From: Actinia tenebrosa
Taxonomy: Eukaryota; Cnidaria; Anthozoa; Actiniaria; Actiniidae
DNA length: 64,000 nt
NCBI RefSeq assembly: GCF_009602425.1
Contig: NW_022261625.1
Coordinates: 32,375 to 96,374, forward strand
Direction of reading: 5' to 3'
Made by a program: the position numbers and the translations under genes
Shown here: piece by piece, positions 37,371-48,547 of the stretch
Position numbering within the stretch: the stretch's first letter is position 1
Layout: every line of letters starts with the position of its first letter
Notes under the pieces: generated by a model
What the model was told of the DNA's origin: nothing
Databases searched by the model: none
The model's input: the letters and a program-made list of their open reading frames with translations, nothing else

Positions 37371-38446
37371 ATCTGCTAACAACCTTATCAGTATTACCAC
37401 CCCTCCACTACATTTTGTTCTGATCGGTATCGCTATTAAAGTTTGATTAACGCTTCCAATGTATTCGCAAATGGATTGCCAAATCACTGGCCAATGTATT
37501 GATGATGGCTATTTTCTTCCACTATCATTACTGTAATGACCATGCATCATACATTATATTTTGATCATTATTGTCCATCTTTCAGTCATCAAAGTAAACA
37601 ATGTGTAAACGATGTGCCTCTCGAAATAAAAGCAAGCTCATCTCATAAGATGTTTAAAACACGTTATAAATTTTTATTATCTCAATGTAGGAAGCTTTTT
37701 CATTAACCCTTTGGGTTGTATTCCTGCACTCTACCACCATAATAATTTGCCCTTATGTTTTTTTTATGTATTATTTTATATTGTTGTAAGTGGAAATAAA
37801 AGACCTTGTAGACCTTGTAATAGTGTTGTATCAAAAATTCTTGAAAATCGCAAGGTGAGCCATTGGATTAATGTATGCTGAAGATGAATACTATCAGACC
37901 CTATAGCACACTGAAACAAAACTTTAGACATCTTACAACTCGTGAATAACGAGGTAACGTTTTGAATTTCTTGTTATCAACATTAATTGGATTTCTTGAG
38001 TTTTTTCATGCTAGTACTCGCGTATATCATGAAACATTTAACGGACTGATACTGCCGGCTACAATAAATGTTTATTCGATCCGATGTACATGAGAAATTA
38101 ATGTAATGTCAATGGTTTTCCTGTGAATCTCAACCTTATATGAAAATATGAGAAAATTAAAAAAAAGATGAACTTTCAGTGAGTCCTGCAGGATTTAAGT
38201 TATCGTATCTGTACTACTGCTCGTCCACCGATACAGAAGAGAGTTGAATCCATACAGATATGTTAACTGCAGTGTCTTGCTATAGATAATGTCAGGCAAC
38301 ATCCACGACTCATTTCTCTTCAAAAAACTTTTGAATATTTGCTAATTTCTAACCAGAATTAATGAAGGGAAGTCTAATACTGTTTGTAAGGCTATTATTC
38401 TGTTACTACTGATTGGAAATAATCTAAACAAATGAATTATACTTAC

Positions 38447-38503
38447 AGAATCAGGAAAAACTAATACATGGAATTCTTCTTGTTGGTGATGTTTAGTTAT
38501 GAC
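38447..38503 (-). other. Possible upstream exon of the channel transcript
   Basis: A 57-base open segment lies between an acceptor (CACCTGGCAG) and a donor (GTAAGTATA), reading VITKHHQQEEFHVLVFPDS. Its phase (0 to 0) fits the first annotated channel exon. No homology is recognised. Confidence 0.25.
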
Positions 38504-39648
38504 CTGCCAGGTGATAAACAAGCCGTTTTTTGACACTTGAACAAGACACTTTCAATTCATGAGTATCAGTGCGGGAACACTGCCGACTAGCTGCTTTCTA
38601 TTCCAACACCTGTTAGTAAGTTTTGTTAATGGCTCATAACTGGTTGATCAGTAACACAATTTTCTATCAACCTTTTAATTGGTTATATTTCTTTGCATAA
38701 AACGTTATTGATACGCAATTGATATATCAAAATGCTTTCCTTATTCTTAGCTTAACTTTGGTTCACTCAATAATAATAACAAATATTAGCTATAATTTAT
38801 TTTTTGGTGTGGGGGTTTTTTATTTTGTAGTCATCATTCTTAGTATATTTTTTTTATACACATATCTTCATAGTCTATATATTTGAGGGCCACAGGTTTG
38901 TTAGCATATTGCTATTCACTGCTACCCTCAGTAAATTAAGAGTTTACTTACTTACTTACTATTCTCTCTGCATTAATTGTTCATCGCAAACCAAACGTGT
39001 GCTTAATGACTTTATGCAGCCTATTATTTCTTTGGTCTCTTTTGGTGCTATTGTAGATATGGTAAAAAATACTGCAATATCACCACGGGGCATGGTCATG
39101 ATCACGTGAGGTCATTGTTATTCTACCCTACAGCTATTATGCACTGTGCCTGCCCTCCCTCCCCCAGTTATGGGTCATAACAGTAATTACTAAGTGGAAT
39201 TATATCATTTATCAACTTCAAGGTTCTCTCAGCAGTTTACGTTCAGTTTCTGATTTTGCTTCCATTTTGTTGGTGGGTTAACTTACTGGCTTTCAATAAG
39301 CTCTATGCCTGACTTCGTTTCTCATAATACTAGCAGCAGTTCGCACATTTCTGCTTGTTCAACCATAAAAAAAGTCGCCAGAAATATCGCCAGAAATAAA
39401 AACAAATTCAGCGTGCGTGAAACGACGACTTAACAAACAACTTAGTAGTGAGAAATACAATTGTACATGACTACACTGCTGAACTTCTCTAACCATCAAC
39501 AATGTCATGAGCTTTAGATTTCACTTCTAAGTATACTTAACAGCCCCTGCAAAAATGACAGCCGAAACCCAAAATAGAATTCATTTCTATAATAAACTGT
39601 GTGAAGTAAAAGAACTATTAGGNTTCTTTCCTAAAACCATCGTCTTAC

Positions 39649-39776
39649 CTTGGATGAGAATCTTAAGTTGAGTGGAATCCTCCTTGGAAGAAGACTATGC
39701 TCGCCGTTTTCCTCAGCCGGGTAAACCGATTCTATATTCAATTCTTGATTAATCCATTCAAGACGAATGTGTTTAC
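39649..39776 (-). other. Possible further upstream exon
   Basis: Open for 42 codons (from HIRLEWINQELNI to NLRFSSK) between CACTTCAG and GTAAGACG, ending in phase 0 so that it can join 38447-38503. It begins mid-codon with two bases. A third candidate ending at 41900 (KAVITFFSCPYDAACSRLTQ) has the matching phase. Amino-acid composition is plausible for protein, but the family is unknown. Confidence 0.25.
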
Positions 39777-42700
39777 CTGAAGTGTTCAAATACATAACTA
39801 TTATTAATGAGAAGAAAAAGTTTGAATCTAGTCATTTTAGTCAAGTTCTAATGTTAGAAAAAGTTTAAAAAGAACAGGAAAAACGAGGTAAATGGAAAGA
39901 GAAAGATTGTAAAAGGAGGAATGATGAGCAGCATATTAAGCCACCTACCTCCTTACCTCTTCCTGCCTACCTGCCTGTTTGCCTGCCTGCCTGCTAGCTA
40001 ATAACCACAGCATCTATTACTATTACTTGTAGTCCTTGCGGTACCCATTTGCTTTTAATATTTTTCAAACTACTTCAAACGTTTTACCTCAAGGTCTCTA
40101 AATATAGCTTAGGGAAAAAACTTCCTACTTTTCTGTCGAATTTAAAAGCCTTAAAAATCTAGTTAATTAAATTTGCTTGAACTAGATAGATTCCAATTAA
40201 GAATTAATAGTATGTAGCGAACAAACGAGTGCACTGACTTCTTACATCAGTTTTACATTAGGCAAATTGTTACTTCGGCTCTATTACTACTTACCCAAGG
40301 ATTTCAGTTATCGATGCTGAACCACCGACACAGATTTGGAGGGACGGGGTTACTGAATTCGATGCCCTGAGTGAGAACATGAGTAGGATATGTCATAAAC
40401 TTAGTGTGTTACATTTGTCTTCTCCTACTTACTGAATTATGAATTCTGCATGTCCAATGAACTCGGCTTGAATGTTGAAGTTGGTGAGTCAAGTGTTTGG
40501 CATTTGTTAACCAAATAGGAATACCTGTATTGGCTGAGCTACGCCACTCTTAACAGGTACAATAATTATTATAATGTATTTTAAATTTAAAGCATTAATA
40601 ATAACGACAGGTGGTAGATGGGCTTCTTACTCTTGAGTTTTCAGGATACATACGACATTCTAGTCTATTACTGAGTTAGTCAGTCAGTCAGTCAGTGTCT
40701 TTAACACACACGAATGAGTTCGAGTCAGTCACATGCATGATAAATTGCCATGGATGGATAGATGGATATATTCACTGAATATAACATTTTATAATGGCTC
40801 TTTCTAACAACACATCTTCATACGTGGGATAGCTTATAGGATATATCGTACCTAGTGCAAGGCATAATATATACTAATTCTATATATAGAAATATGTATA
40901 CACTTATTAACAGGTAACTTTTATGCAGATTTGCACGTTTTTTAGAAGCAGCTTCACCGCAGTGTGAAATATGCATAATAAAAACAAAAAGAAGCTAAGT
41001 GAAACCTTTAAGATTTTGTTCAGTTACCAAAGACAATGAATCTTCTTTGTTATCATTATTATTATTAATATCATAAATCACTGAGATAGAATTAGATGTT
41101 GCAAACAAACAAACGTAGCAAACTTTAGTTTTATTTTACTTACTAGTCATTTAGTCAGCTCAGTCAATCACTTATATCAATCGCTAATATCAAACACCAA
41201 TATCATGTTAATATTATGTAGACTGGAGACATCCCAATGTGACGCTTGCTAGTGGTCGTAATGTCAACCAACTATAGCGACAGTCAGATATATATATATA
41301 TATATATAGTTATAATAGAAATGTGGTTGTTAAGCCGCAAAATGAACTAAACTAAACGTTAAAATAAGAAATGCAATAAGTACTAATATTGATGAATAAA
41401 ACATGATGATTTCTTATCTATTTGTGAAAATAAGCAATTAGGGAACTCGTTTAATTTGAATTCTTTTGCTAATAATGGAAGCACAACATAGCATATTTCT
41501 AGATCAAGTCAATCTCGTAGTTATATCTTGCAGATCTAAAGAGTAGTTAATAAGATTGTATGTACCCTACTCCCTAGCCTATTTCCTCTCGCCGCGATCT
41601 CCAGTCTACCACCGCGTGCGGAAGTTACTTGATTCTGGATTCCTAACCGTACTACTAAGTTACTTTACTCTGAATCCTGAACGATTTTAAATATGCTATT
41701 TCGAAATATAGAATGATTTGAAGTATAAACGTTTTTGAACCCAGCTACACCATTATAGTTGGGTCTCATTGAGGGATATATGCTTTTAGTCAATCAAGTT
41801 TATACTCATGATAACTAGAAGAGAATGACAAACTCTGTCACAGCCTGCACATTTAAGACAAGAAATTCAACTTAAAAGTATGCGAAACGCCATACTTACT
41901 TGATTGGGTTAATCGGGAACATGCCGCGTCATACGGACAAGAGAAGAACGTTATGACCGCTTTTANTATACTTGATAATGAGTTTGGGCAGTAAGTAATC
42001 AAGTATAAGTGACAGCAAGCGATTCAGTTTTATTACATTGCCCAATTAGTATGAAAAATGCTTTCGACTTTACTAACCCTATATTTATTCAATCACATGT
42101 TTATTTCTTATCTTTTTGATTCTTTTTAATTGAATGAGTGAATTGTTCACCGCCCAGGACGTCTTCTTTATTCTATTTTATATTGGACTGAGTGTTTTAC
42201 AAATACGTACAGCAGAAGCTGGTAGTCGCTAGTTCAAATGCATGCACTTAAATCTTATAAATATTTGATGAGTTCAGCTTCAACTCGAGTTTTGCACTGA
42301 TAGTTGTGTTTTGAATTTCAAATACAGTCTTGACACAGCTTCTTCTATTTTACTTCATCAAAAGCGGAACTCGCGCAGCTTTTTTAGTCAATAGAAAAAA
42401 GATATCCGTTCTGACCTAACTTTCTCATATAAAAGGTTGAAAGTGAGTCGTGGATTTACGAGGATCAGGCTGAGCCGTCATTCCTTTTGGTCAGCAACAA
42501 TCGACTGACCGAATAAGGACTATCAGTAAAACATTTTTGTATGATAAACCAATCACATCAAACCGCTGCCATGGATATACGTTACTAGCCCGAGGTTACG
42601 GATATGCTAATAAGATATGCTATTTTTTAATCATTGGCTAGGTCGTTTAATTACCGATTGATACTGTAGCAAAGATTGATACCCTACTTTATCCCAGGCC

Positions 42701-44015
42701 CCAAGCAACAGGATATGACGTCATACTGGTTTAAGGGTCCTAGCCGGTCGCTTTTAGCAAAAGTTCATCATATCGTTTGCTTACTTTTGGTCGAGTCAAG
42801 CAAGCCGAAGCAGATGGTCTTACTGAATGGGAATTAACGGACAAATCAAGGTAGAAGTTAACTATTCTCGCTTGTGTAGTAGTATTAATAATAATAATAA
42901 TAATAATATTTATGTTTATATGTTAGCTTTTAACTTTGCGACAATTCTGTCGATTGCTCATTGCGGTTTTACTGATGACCTCTAAAGGAGTTTCTGATGA
43001 AAGGCATCAAGATCGTTAATACTGACAACCCAGCAAATCATTGTTCTATTCCACCTTTTATTGTCATTTTCCTCTTTTTTAATAAAATTTTACATTCGTC
43101 GTTAATAATTTTCAGCTTCTTTGAAAGAATAGCAAACCAAGTTCATCTATAAAGTATTTTTTATTTCCTTTCTTTATCTTTTATTCGTTTTCGGTTTTTC
43201 CTTTTTGAAAGTGACAATAATCCAACAATATATCTTTTTTTCGCTTGGGTTTTCCGGTACGAAGAAAAGGACCAGGTGAAAAATGATCATTTCCATCTTT
43301 GGACTCGAGAAATCTCTTCTCAATGACAACAAAAAAGAGAAATCAGTCGCGTATATTAAACTGCAAGAATAAAACCCCCTACTTGCATTAGTTTTTTGGT
43401 GTTTGACAACATTACGAAGTAGAAATTAACATTTTCTTTTTAAAAAAACACCTGCTGAACTTGTTGTGCCTTCGGGTTAAGCAAATAGTCAATACATAAA
43501 GTTTATTGGTTTTAGTTAAGAAATGTCTGATTATCTACGTGATGTACGATAAAGGTCAATACAGGGCTGATGGAGGGTAATAACTGGTTTTTCCATTCAA
43601 TACATGCAGCTATAAGATTTGCACAAGAGATTAAGCGAGAAAAGACAATCTACATTTAGACATCCTCGACTACATCTTTACAAAGCAGACTACTTTTACT
43701 ATTCGCAATGCTTTTAAAGTAGTTATTTTTCGTCCAAAACAATTAATCTAACAATAATTTAGTTGCCATGTCGTACTAGTGACAAGCAGCTCGTGTGAAA
43801 CAAGCCCTTTGAGTACCTTTAACTTCTGCAGTTTTTTTATGATTTATATGATTTTTAATGATCAATCATATCCATATATGCTTTACTCCTGTCATTCCAT
43901 TTGTTATTTATCTAAAAAGCAATAAACGCTCGTAGTCTTGCTGAATAAATGTTAAAAATACGGTTTCATCTTTACTCAATCATTTATAACTTCTTGTTTG
44001 GCAGAATACAAAACA

Positions 44016-47000
44016 ATGGACTGTCCCGAGGCAAGCCCTTCGATAAACTTAGACAGAATACTAACCAAAAACCACAAACGACAATCAGGGGTAAATGAAG
44101 GAAATACGGGACGCTACGTGTAAGTGTCAACATATTTCACCACTCCCTCCAACCCTACATGGACCCCACTCCCTCCAACCCTACATGGACCCCACTCCCT
44201 CCAACCCTACATGGACCACACTCCATTCAACCCAACATGGACCACACTCCCTCCAACCCAACATGGACTACACTCCATNNNNNNNNNNNNNNNNNNNNNN
44301 NNNNNNNNNNNNNNNNNNNNNNNNNNNNNNNNNNNNNNNNNNNNNNNNNNNNNNNNNNNNNNNNNNNNNNNNNNNNNNNNNNNNNNNNNNNNNNNNNNNN
44401 NNNNNNNNNNNNNNNNNNNNNNNNNNNNNNNNNNNNNNNNNNNNNNNNNNNNNNNNNNNNNNNNNNNNNNNNNNNNNNNNNNNNNNNNNNNNNNNNNNNN
44501 NNNNNNNNNNNNNNNNNNNNNNNNNNNNNNNNNNNNNNNNNNNNNNNNNNNNNNNNNNNNNNNNNNNNNNNNNNNNNNNNNNNNNNNNNNNNNNNNNNNN
44601 NNNNNNNNNNNNNNNNNNNNNNNNNNNNNNNNNNNNNNNNNNNNNNNNNNNNNNNNNNNNNNNNNNNNNNNNNNNNNNNNNNNNNNNNNNNNNNNNNTCC
44701 AACCCTACATGGACCCCACTCCCTCCGACCCTACATGGACCCCACTCTATCCAACCCAGCATGGACCCCACTCCTTCACAATGAATGATTGATATTTTCT
44801 TTAATTTACTTTCTAGCTATTCTGTTTTCGTGGCGGAACATCCATTTCTCCTTTTCTTCTCGACTCTTTTCGTCATCTTTATTTGCTCCCTCTGTAGTTT
44901 TGTTCCTGCTTTTAACGCTCCTGAATTTCCAGACTTTTCGACTCCTGTTATGGTAAGCACAAACAATAATACTTTATACTGTCAAAACCGAGAACTATTA
45001 AAGCAAGGCAAAGCAATCTTAAAACATACATTGGAATGACTACTTATGATAATTTTTTATTTAGGGTTTTGAAGCTCGAGGAAGTCAAATTAATGGACGT
45101 TGGAGGACCCGCCTATTTCTCACCATCGCAATTGGCAGGAAAATGTTTTCGCCGATTCCTCCGATGAAAGCCATTANAGATACTGCACTTACGCATTCTG
45201 TAGTCGAAAACTGTCCAAGCATTAATTTTACCATCATTCAATCAAGAGCAACGAGAGAAATGCGGTCTGTGCCTCACAAAAAAAGGTTTCGTTCACGTCG
45301 AGATAAACACGGCAACGCGGCCGCACTGCAAATGTGTGACAGCCCCAACGTATACATGAAATCTCGACTGGATTACAAAACTATTTACACCTCGTCTGAT
45401 GGAATGGGTTTGATGACCGCTATAAAGTTAAGAGCAGTATGTAGGTTGGAAGAAAAGGTCATTAAGAAATTTGCCGAATACGAAAGAAAGTGTTATAAAA
45501 GAAATATAACCAGGTCAGGGTGACAAAGGAAGAATGTTGTCCTAGTTGGTCAATAGGGAACTACGTAGCATCAATACGCGGTAAAGCTTCCTGTGACGAC
45601 ATAGACGATGATGATGTTCTGAGCATTGCAAAACGACTTCAAAAGTGTTCTGATATGTTCAACAATGGAAGTTTAAAAGAAAACTGCTGGAACTTTGCTT
45701 ATGGGGTGCCATATCCCTATTGCGAAGATATTCCTGTAGATTGTATTCAGTATAATGCAGTCTTCAACATTCTTTACTATTTATCTGATAAAGACTTTCA
45801 TGGAATCCAGGGCGGTNAGCATCTTAAATACACTCAAGTTTTAACTCCACGTCATGAGGACCTTCGCTTTTCGAGAAAGATTTATTATAAATACATTGAG
45901 GACGGCAAGCCGGTCGAGGATGGATCAATCCAATTAATTGGTTCTGACTTTCATTCGTTTAAGTTTAACATGTTTAACACTCAACTGATTGCTGATCTTG
46001 TTTATCCTTTGATCGCTCTCATGGTTATCCTGGTAATCATGTGGTTTTATACCGAGTCCTTGCTGCTTACCATTCTCCTCTCAGTCTCAGTTGTCAGCGC
46101 TCTGATCTTAGCTTATTTCGTATATATGATCATTTTCGGTTTGGATTTTTTTCCTTTCCTGAATGTTACAACCCTGATATTCCTGGTGGGTATTGGAGCT
46201 GACGATGCATTTGTGTACACAGACGTATGGAGGCAATCAAAAAGAGAACATCCAGAAGCATCTCTAAAGACAATCACGTCTTATACCCTCAAGCATGCTT
46301 CCCTGTCCATGTTTGTCACCAGTTTGACAACTGCTGCTGCTTTTATGGCCAACTTTTCGTCTGAAATCACAACCATCAAGTTATTTGGGTTGTACGCAGG
46401 GGTCGCCATCTTGGCTAAGTTTTCTTTGATGATCACGTGGTTTCCAGCTGTTTGCGTCATTCATGAGCAATACTGTGTAAAGAATATGTGTGGACCTTCC
46501 TTTAAGAACACTGGTCAAGATTGGTTATCAAGATGCCGCACTAGTTATGAAAACACCTTTACAAGGTTCTCTCGTTATATGTTCAATGAGTTCCTACCCC
46601 AGCTTGTCATTCGCTGCCGGTTTTTCTGGATCTCATTATTCTCTTGTCTTTCTGCAGCAGGCTTGTTTGTTATTATTGGATTTCCAGGTTTTCAGTTCCC
46701 AACATCTTCTGATTTTCAGATGTTCGCGTCTTCCCATCCACTTGAAAAGTATGATCTGTACTTGAAAGACAAATTCCGCTTTGAAATAAGTCCATCGCAG
46801 GAAAGCGCTACTTTTCCGATAGACATATTTTGGGGGATACAACCTGATGATTACGGAGATCAATTAAACCCTTATAGCTATGGGAAGTTTGGATGGGATC
46901 AGGATTTCGATATCGCTAGTCCAAAATCCCAGAAATGGCTCTTGGACTTCTGCAAAAGACTAAGATCTCAAGATTTCTATGCCAGGAAACTAGGATCTGA

Positions 47001-48138
47001 AAAGAAATGCTTCATTGAAGTCTACTATAATCAAACGTGCAACGATCCACTCGTCCCCAAACTTTGTTACTATCCATGCTGCAAGAATTCCACTTTTCCT
47101 TACTCAAAAGACATACTTAATTTTTGTGCCATTACGAATGCTTATCGAAGGAAGATTCTACGGTTCAAAGTGCAAGATTCAACGATTGGTAGCTTCATCT
47201 ACGATCCGCAAGGAAACCTCAAGGGAATCTGGCTTCGAATAATGAGCAACGTGAGACTGTCTCGAGCATACAAACCTGCACACAGATTCTGGGAGCGAAT
47301 AGAGACATGGATACAACAGGAAATGAAAAATGCCCCGCCAGGTATGAACAAGGGTTGGTTTACAAGTAACCTGGAATTCTATAATTTGCAACAAAGTCTG
47401 TCACGTGGTACACTTCTGTCGCTAAGCATTGCCATAGCATCAGCCTTTGCCGTAATGTTGCTGACCACAATGAACGTGTTTGTCAGTCTGTATGCTATCT
47501 TGACAATCATTGGTATTATCTCGGTAACGATTGGATCTCTAGTGCTCAGTGGATGGAAATTAAATATATTGGAGTCCATCACAATGTCTGTTGCTGTGGG
47601 TGTGTCCATCGACTTCTCCATGCATTTTGGCGTGGCATATTGTTTGGCCTCTGAAAAACAAAGTCGTACGTCAAGAGTGCGTTACTCTTTGTCACGTATG
47701 GGATCTGCTATCAGCATGGCTGCTGTTACAACATTCCTGGCAGGTAAAATGACATTACTTGATCTATACATTACATGCGCGACTTAGAATTTTCAGACAT
47801 CACGCTTTTTTCTTCTTCTAGGAGCCTTCATGATGCCGTCAGCCGTGCTGTCCTACATACAAATGGGTCATTTTCTGATGCTTGTCATGACCGTTAGTTG
47901 GTTTTTTTCAGTGTTTTTCTTTCAATCTCTTTGTGCAGTTGCTGGTCCACAGGGCGACACGGGGCAACTAAGCTTCAAGAAAATGAAAAAATGGCTAAAA
48001 TTGAGTGAGAAGAATAATGAAAAAAAGAAAAAGAAATCATTTTGGGAAGTGAAAATGGGAGTAACCAAGAATGAAAAGCAAAGGGATCAAAAAGAGATGG
48101 AGAAGGAAAGTTCGTCATTAGTTGATGAACAAGACTAG
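44016..48138 (+). CDS. DISP: Dispatched (RND-family exporter of lipid-modified Hedgehog)
   Basis: Exons 44016-44119, 44817-44952, 45065-47743, 47822-48138; roughly 1080 aa. The start MDCPEASPSINL lies on a separate exon whose phase fits YSVFVAEHPF, the first membrane helix. Dispatched hallmarks: PDFSTPVMGFEARG, CCPSWSIGNYVASI, YLSDKDF, then the sterol-sensing block with VGIGADDAFVYTDVW (GxxxDD proton-relay motif) and HASLSMFVTSLTTAAAFMAN. A second GxxxD, VGVSIDFSMHFGVAY, sits in the C-terminal half. The cytosolic tail is Lys-rich. The protein lets cholesterol-bearing Hedgehog leave producing cells. The reading frame shifts once near 45510-45525, between KRNITR and TKEECCPSW; the absence of splice signals and the ambiguous bases at 45177 and 45817 favour an assembly error. 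Intron 1 holds a minisatellite and an N gap. Confidence 0.9.
44129..44778. repeat. 26-bp minisatellite interrupted by an assembly gap
   Basis: Copies of a 26-bp unit containing CCAACCCTACATGGACCCCA flank a 419-base N run (44279-44697). Point variants such as CTACATGGACC and CAACATGGACC mix between copies. The array lies wholly in Dispatched intron 1, and its true length is unknown. Confidence 0.92.
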
Positions 48139-48212
48139 CAGAACCTATAAACATTTAACAACGAAACTTGCTTTTTAGTCTTTCCTTTAGTCTTTTAATC
48201 CAACTTTCACAC

Positions 48213-48218
48213 TTTATT
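48213..48218 (-). promoter_or_regulatory. Candidate poly(A) signal of the EF-hand gene
   Basis: TTTATT on the plus strand is AATAAA on the minus strand, 330 bases past the EF-hand stop and only 75 bases past the Dispatched stop on the other strand. The two 3' UTRs would therefore overlap. Confidence 0.4.
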
Positions 48219-48547
48219 GAAAGACTTTGTTAGCATTAGTAACTAGAAATGTCGGTTTGGAAAAATGTTTTTTTCTTTCCACTTGATTAGTATTTGTCAT
48301 TACTAAAGTAGCTGCAACTTAAATCAGTATACATTAAGCATGCATTATGCATTATATTTAGTACTATTAATAGCATTGATATTGATATGAGATTGAACAC
48401 ACAATCTACTGAGCTGATATATCCAAATGCAAGTGTGTCACCCCATGATGCATCTCATGGTATATCACGTGACTGAGGGATGCTTCTCTGGATATCTCAC
48501 GACGTTCATTGACGATGATGATTGACACGAATATCAGCAGCTGGTTG

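Larger units (their letters stand above)
37091..44015. other. Long gene-poor stretch between channel and Dispatched starts
   Basis: About 7 kb with no firmly supported gene. It contains a 20-21-bp tandem array, three candidate upstream exons on the minus strand, a (TA)n tract at 41291-41308, a TCAG tract near 40678, an AAT tract near 42887-42908, and a retroposon-like tail near 37700-37830 ending in GGAAATAAAAGACC. Ambiguous bases occur at about 39623 and 41966. The promoters of two divergent genes should lie at its ends. Confidence 0.6.

Noticed and set aside
37215-37487. Repetitive peptide frame
   Set aside because: Encoded by the 20-21-bp tandem array; no start context or homology.
44095-44792. 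Long frames across the N run
   Set aside because: They are minisatellite translation plus unknown bases, not genes.
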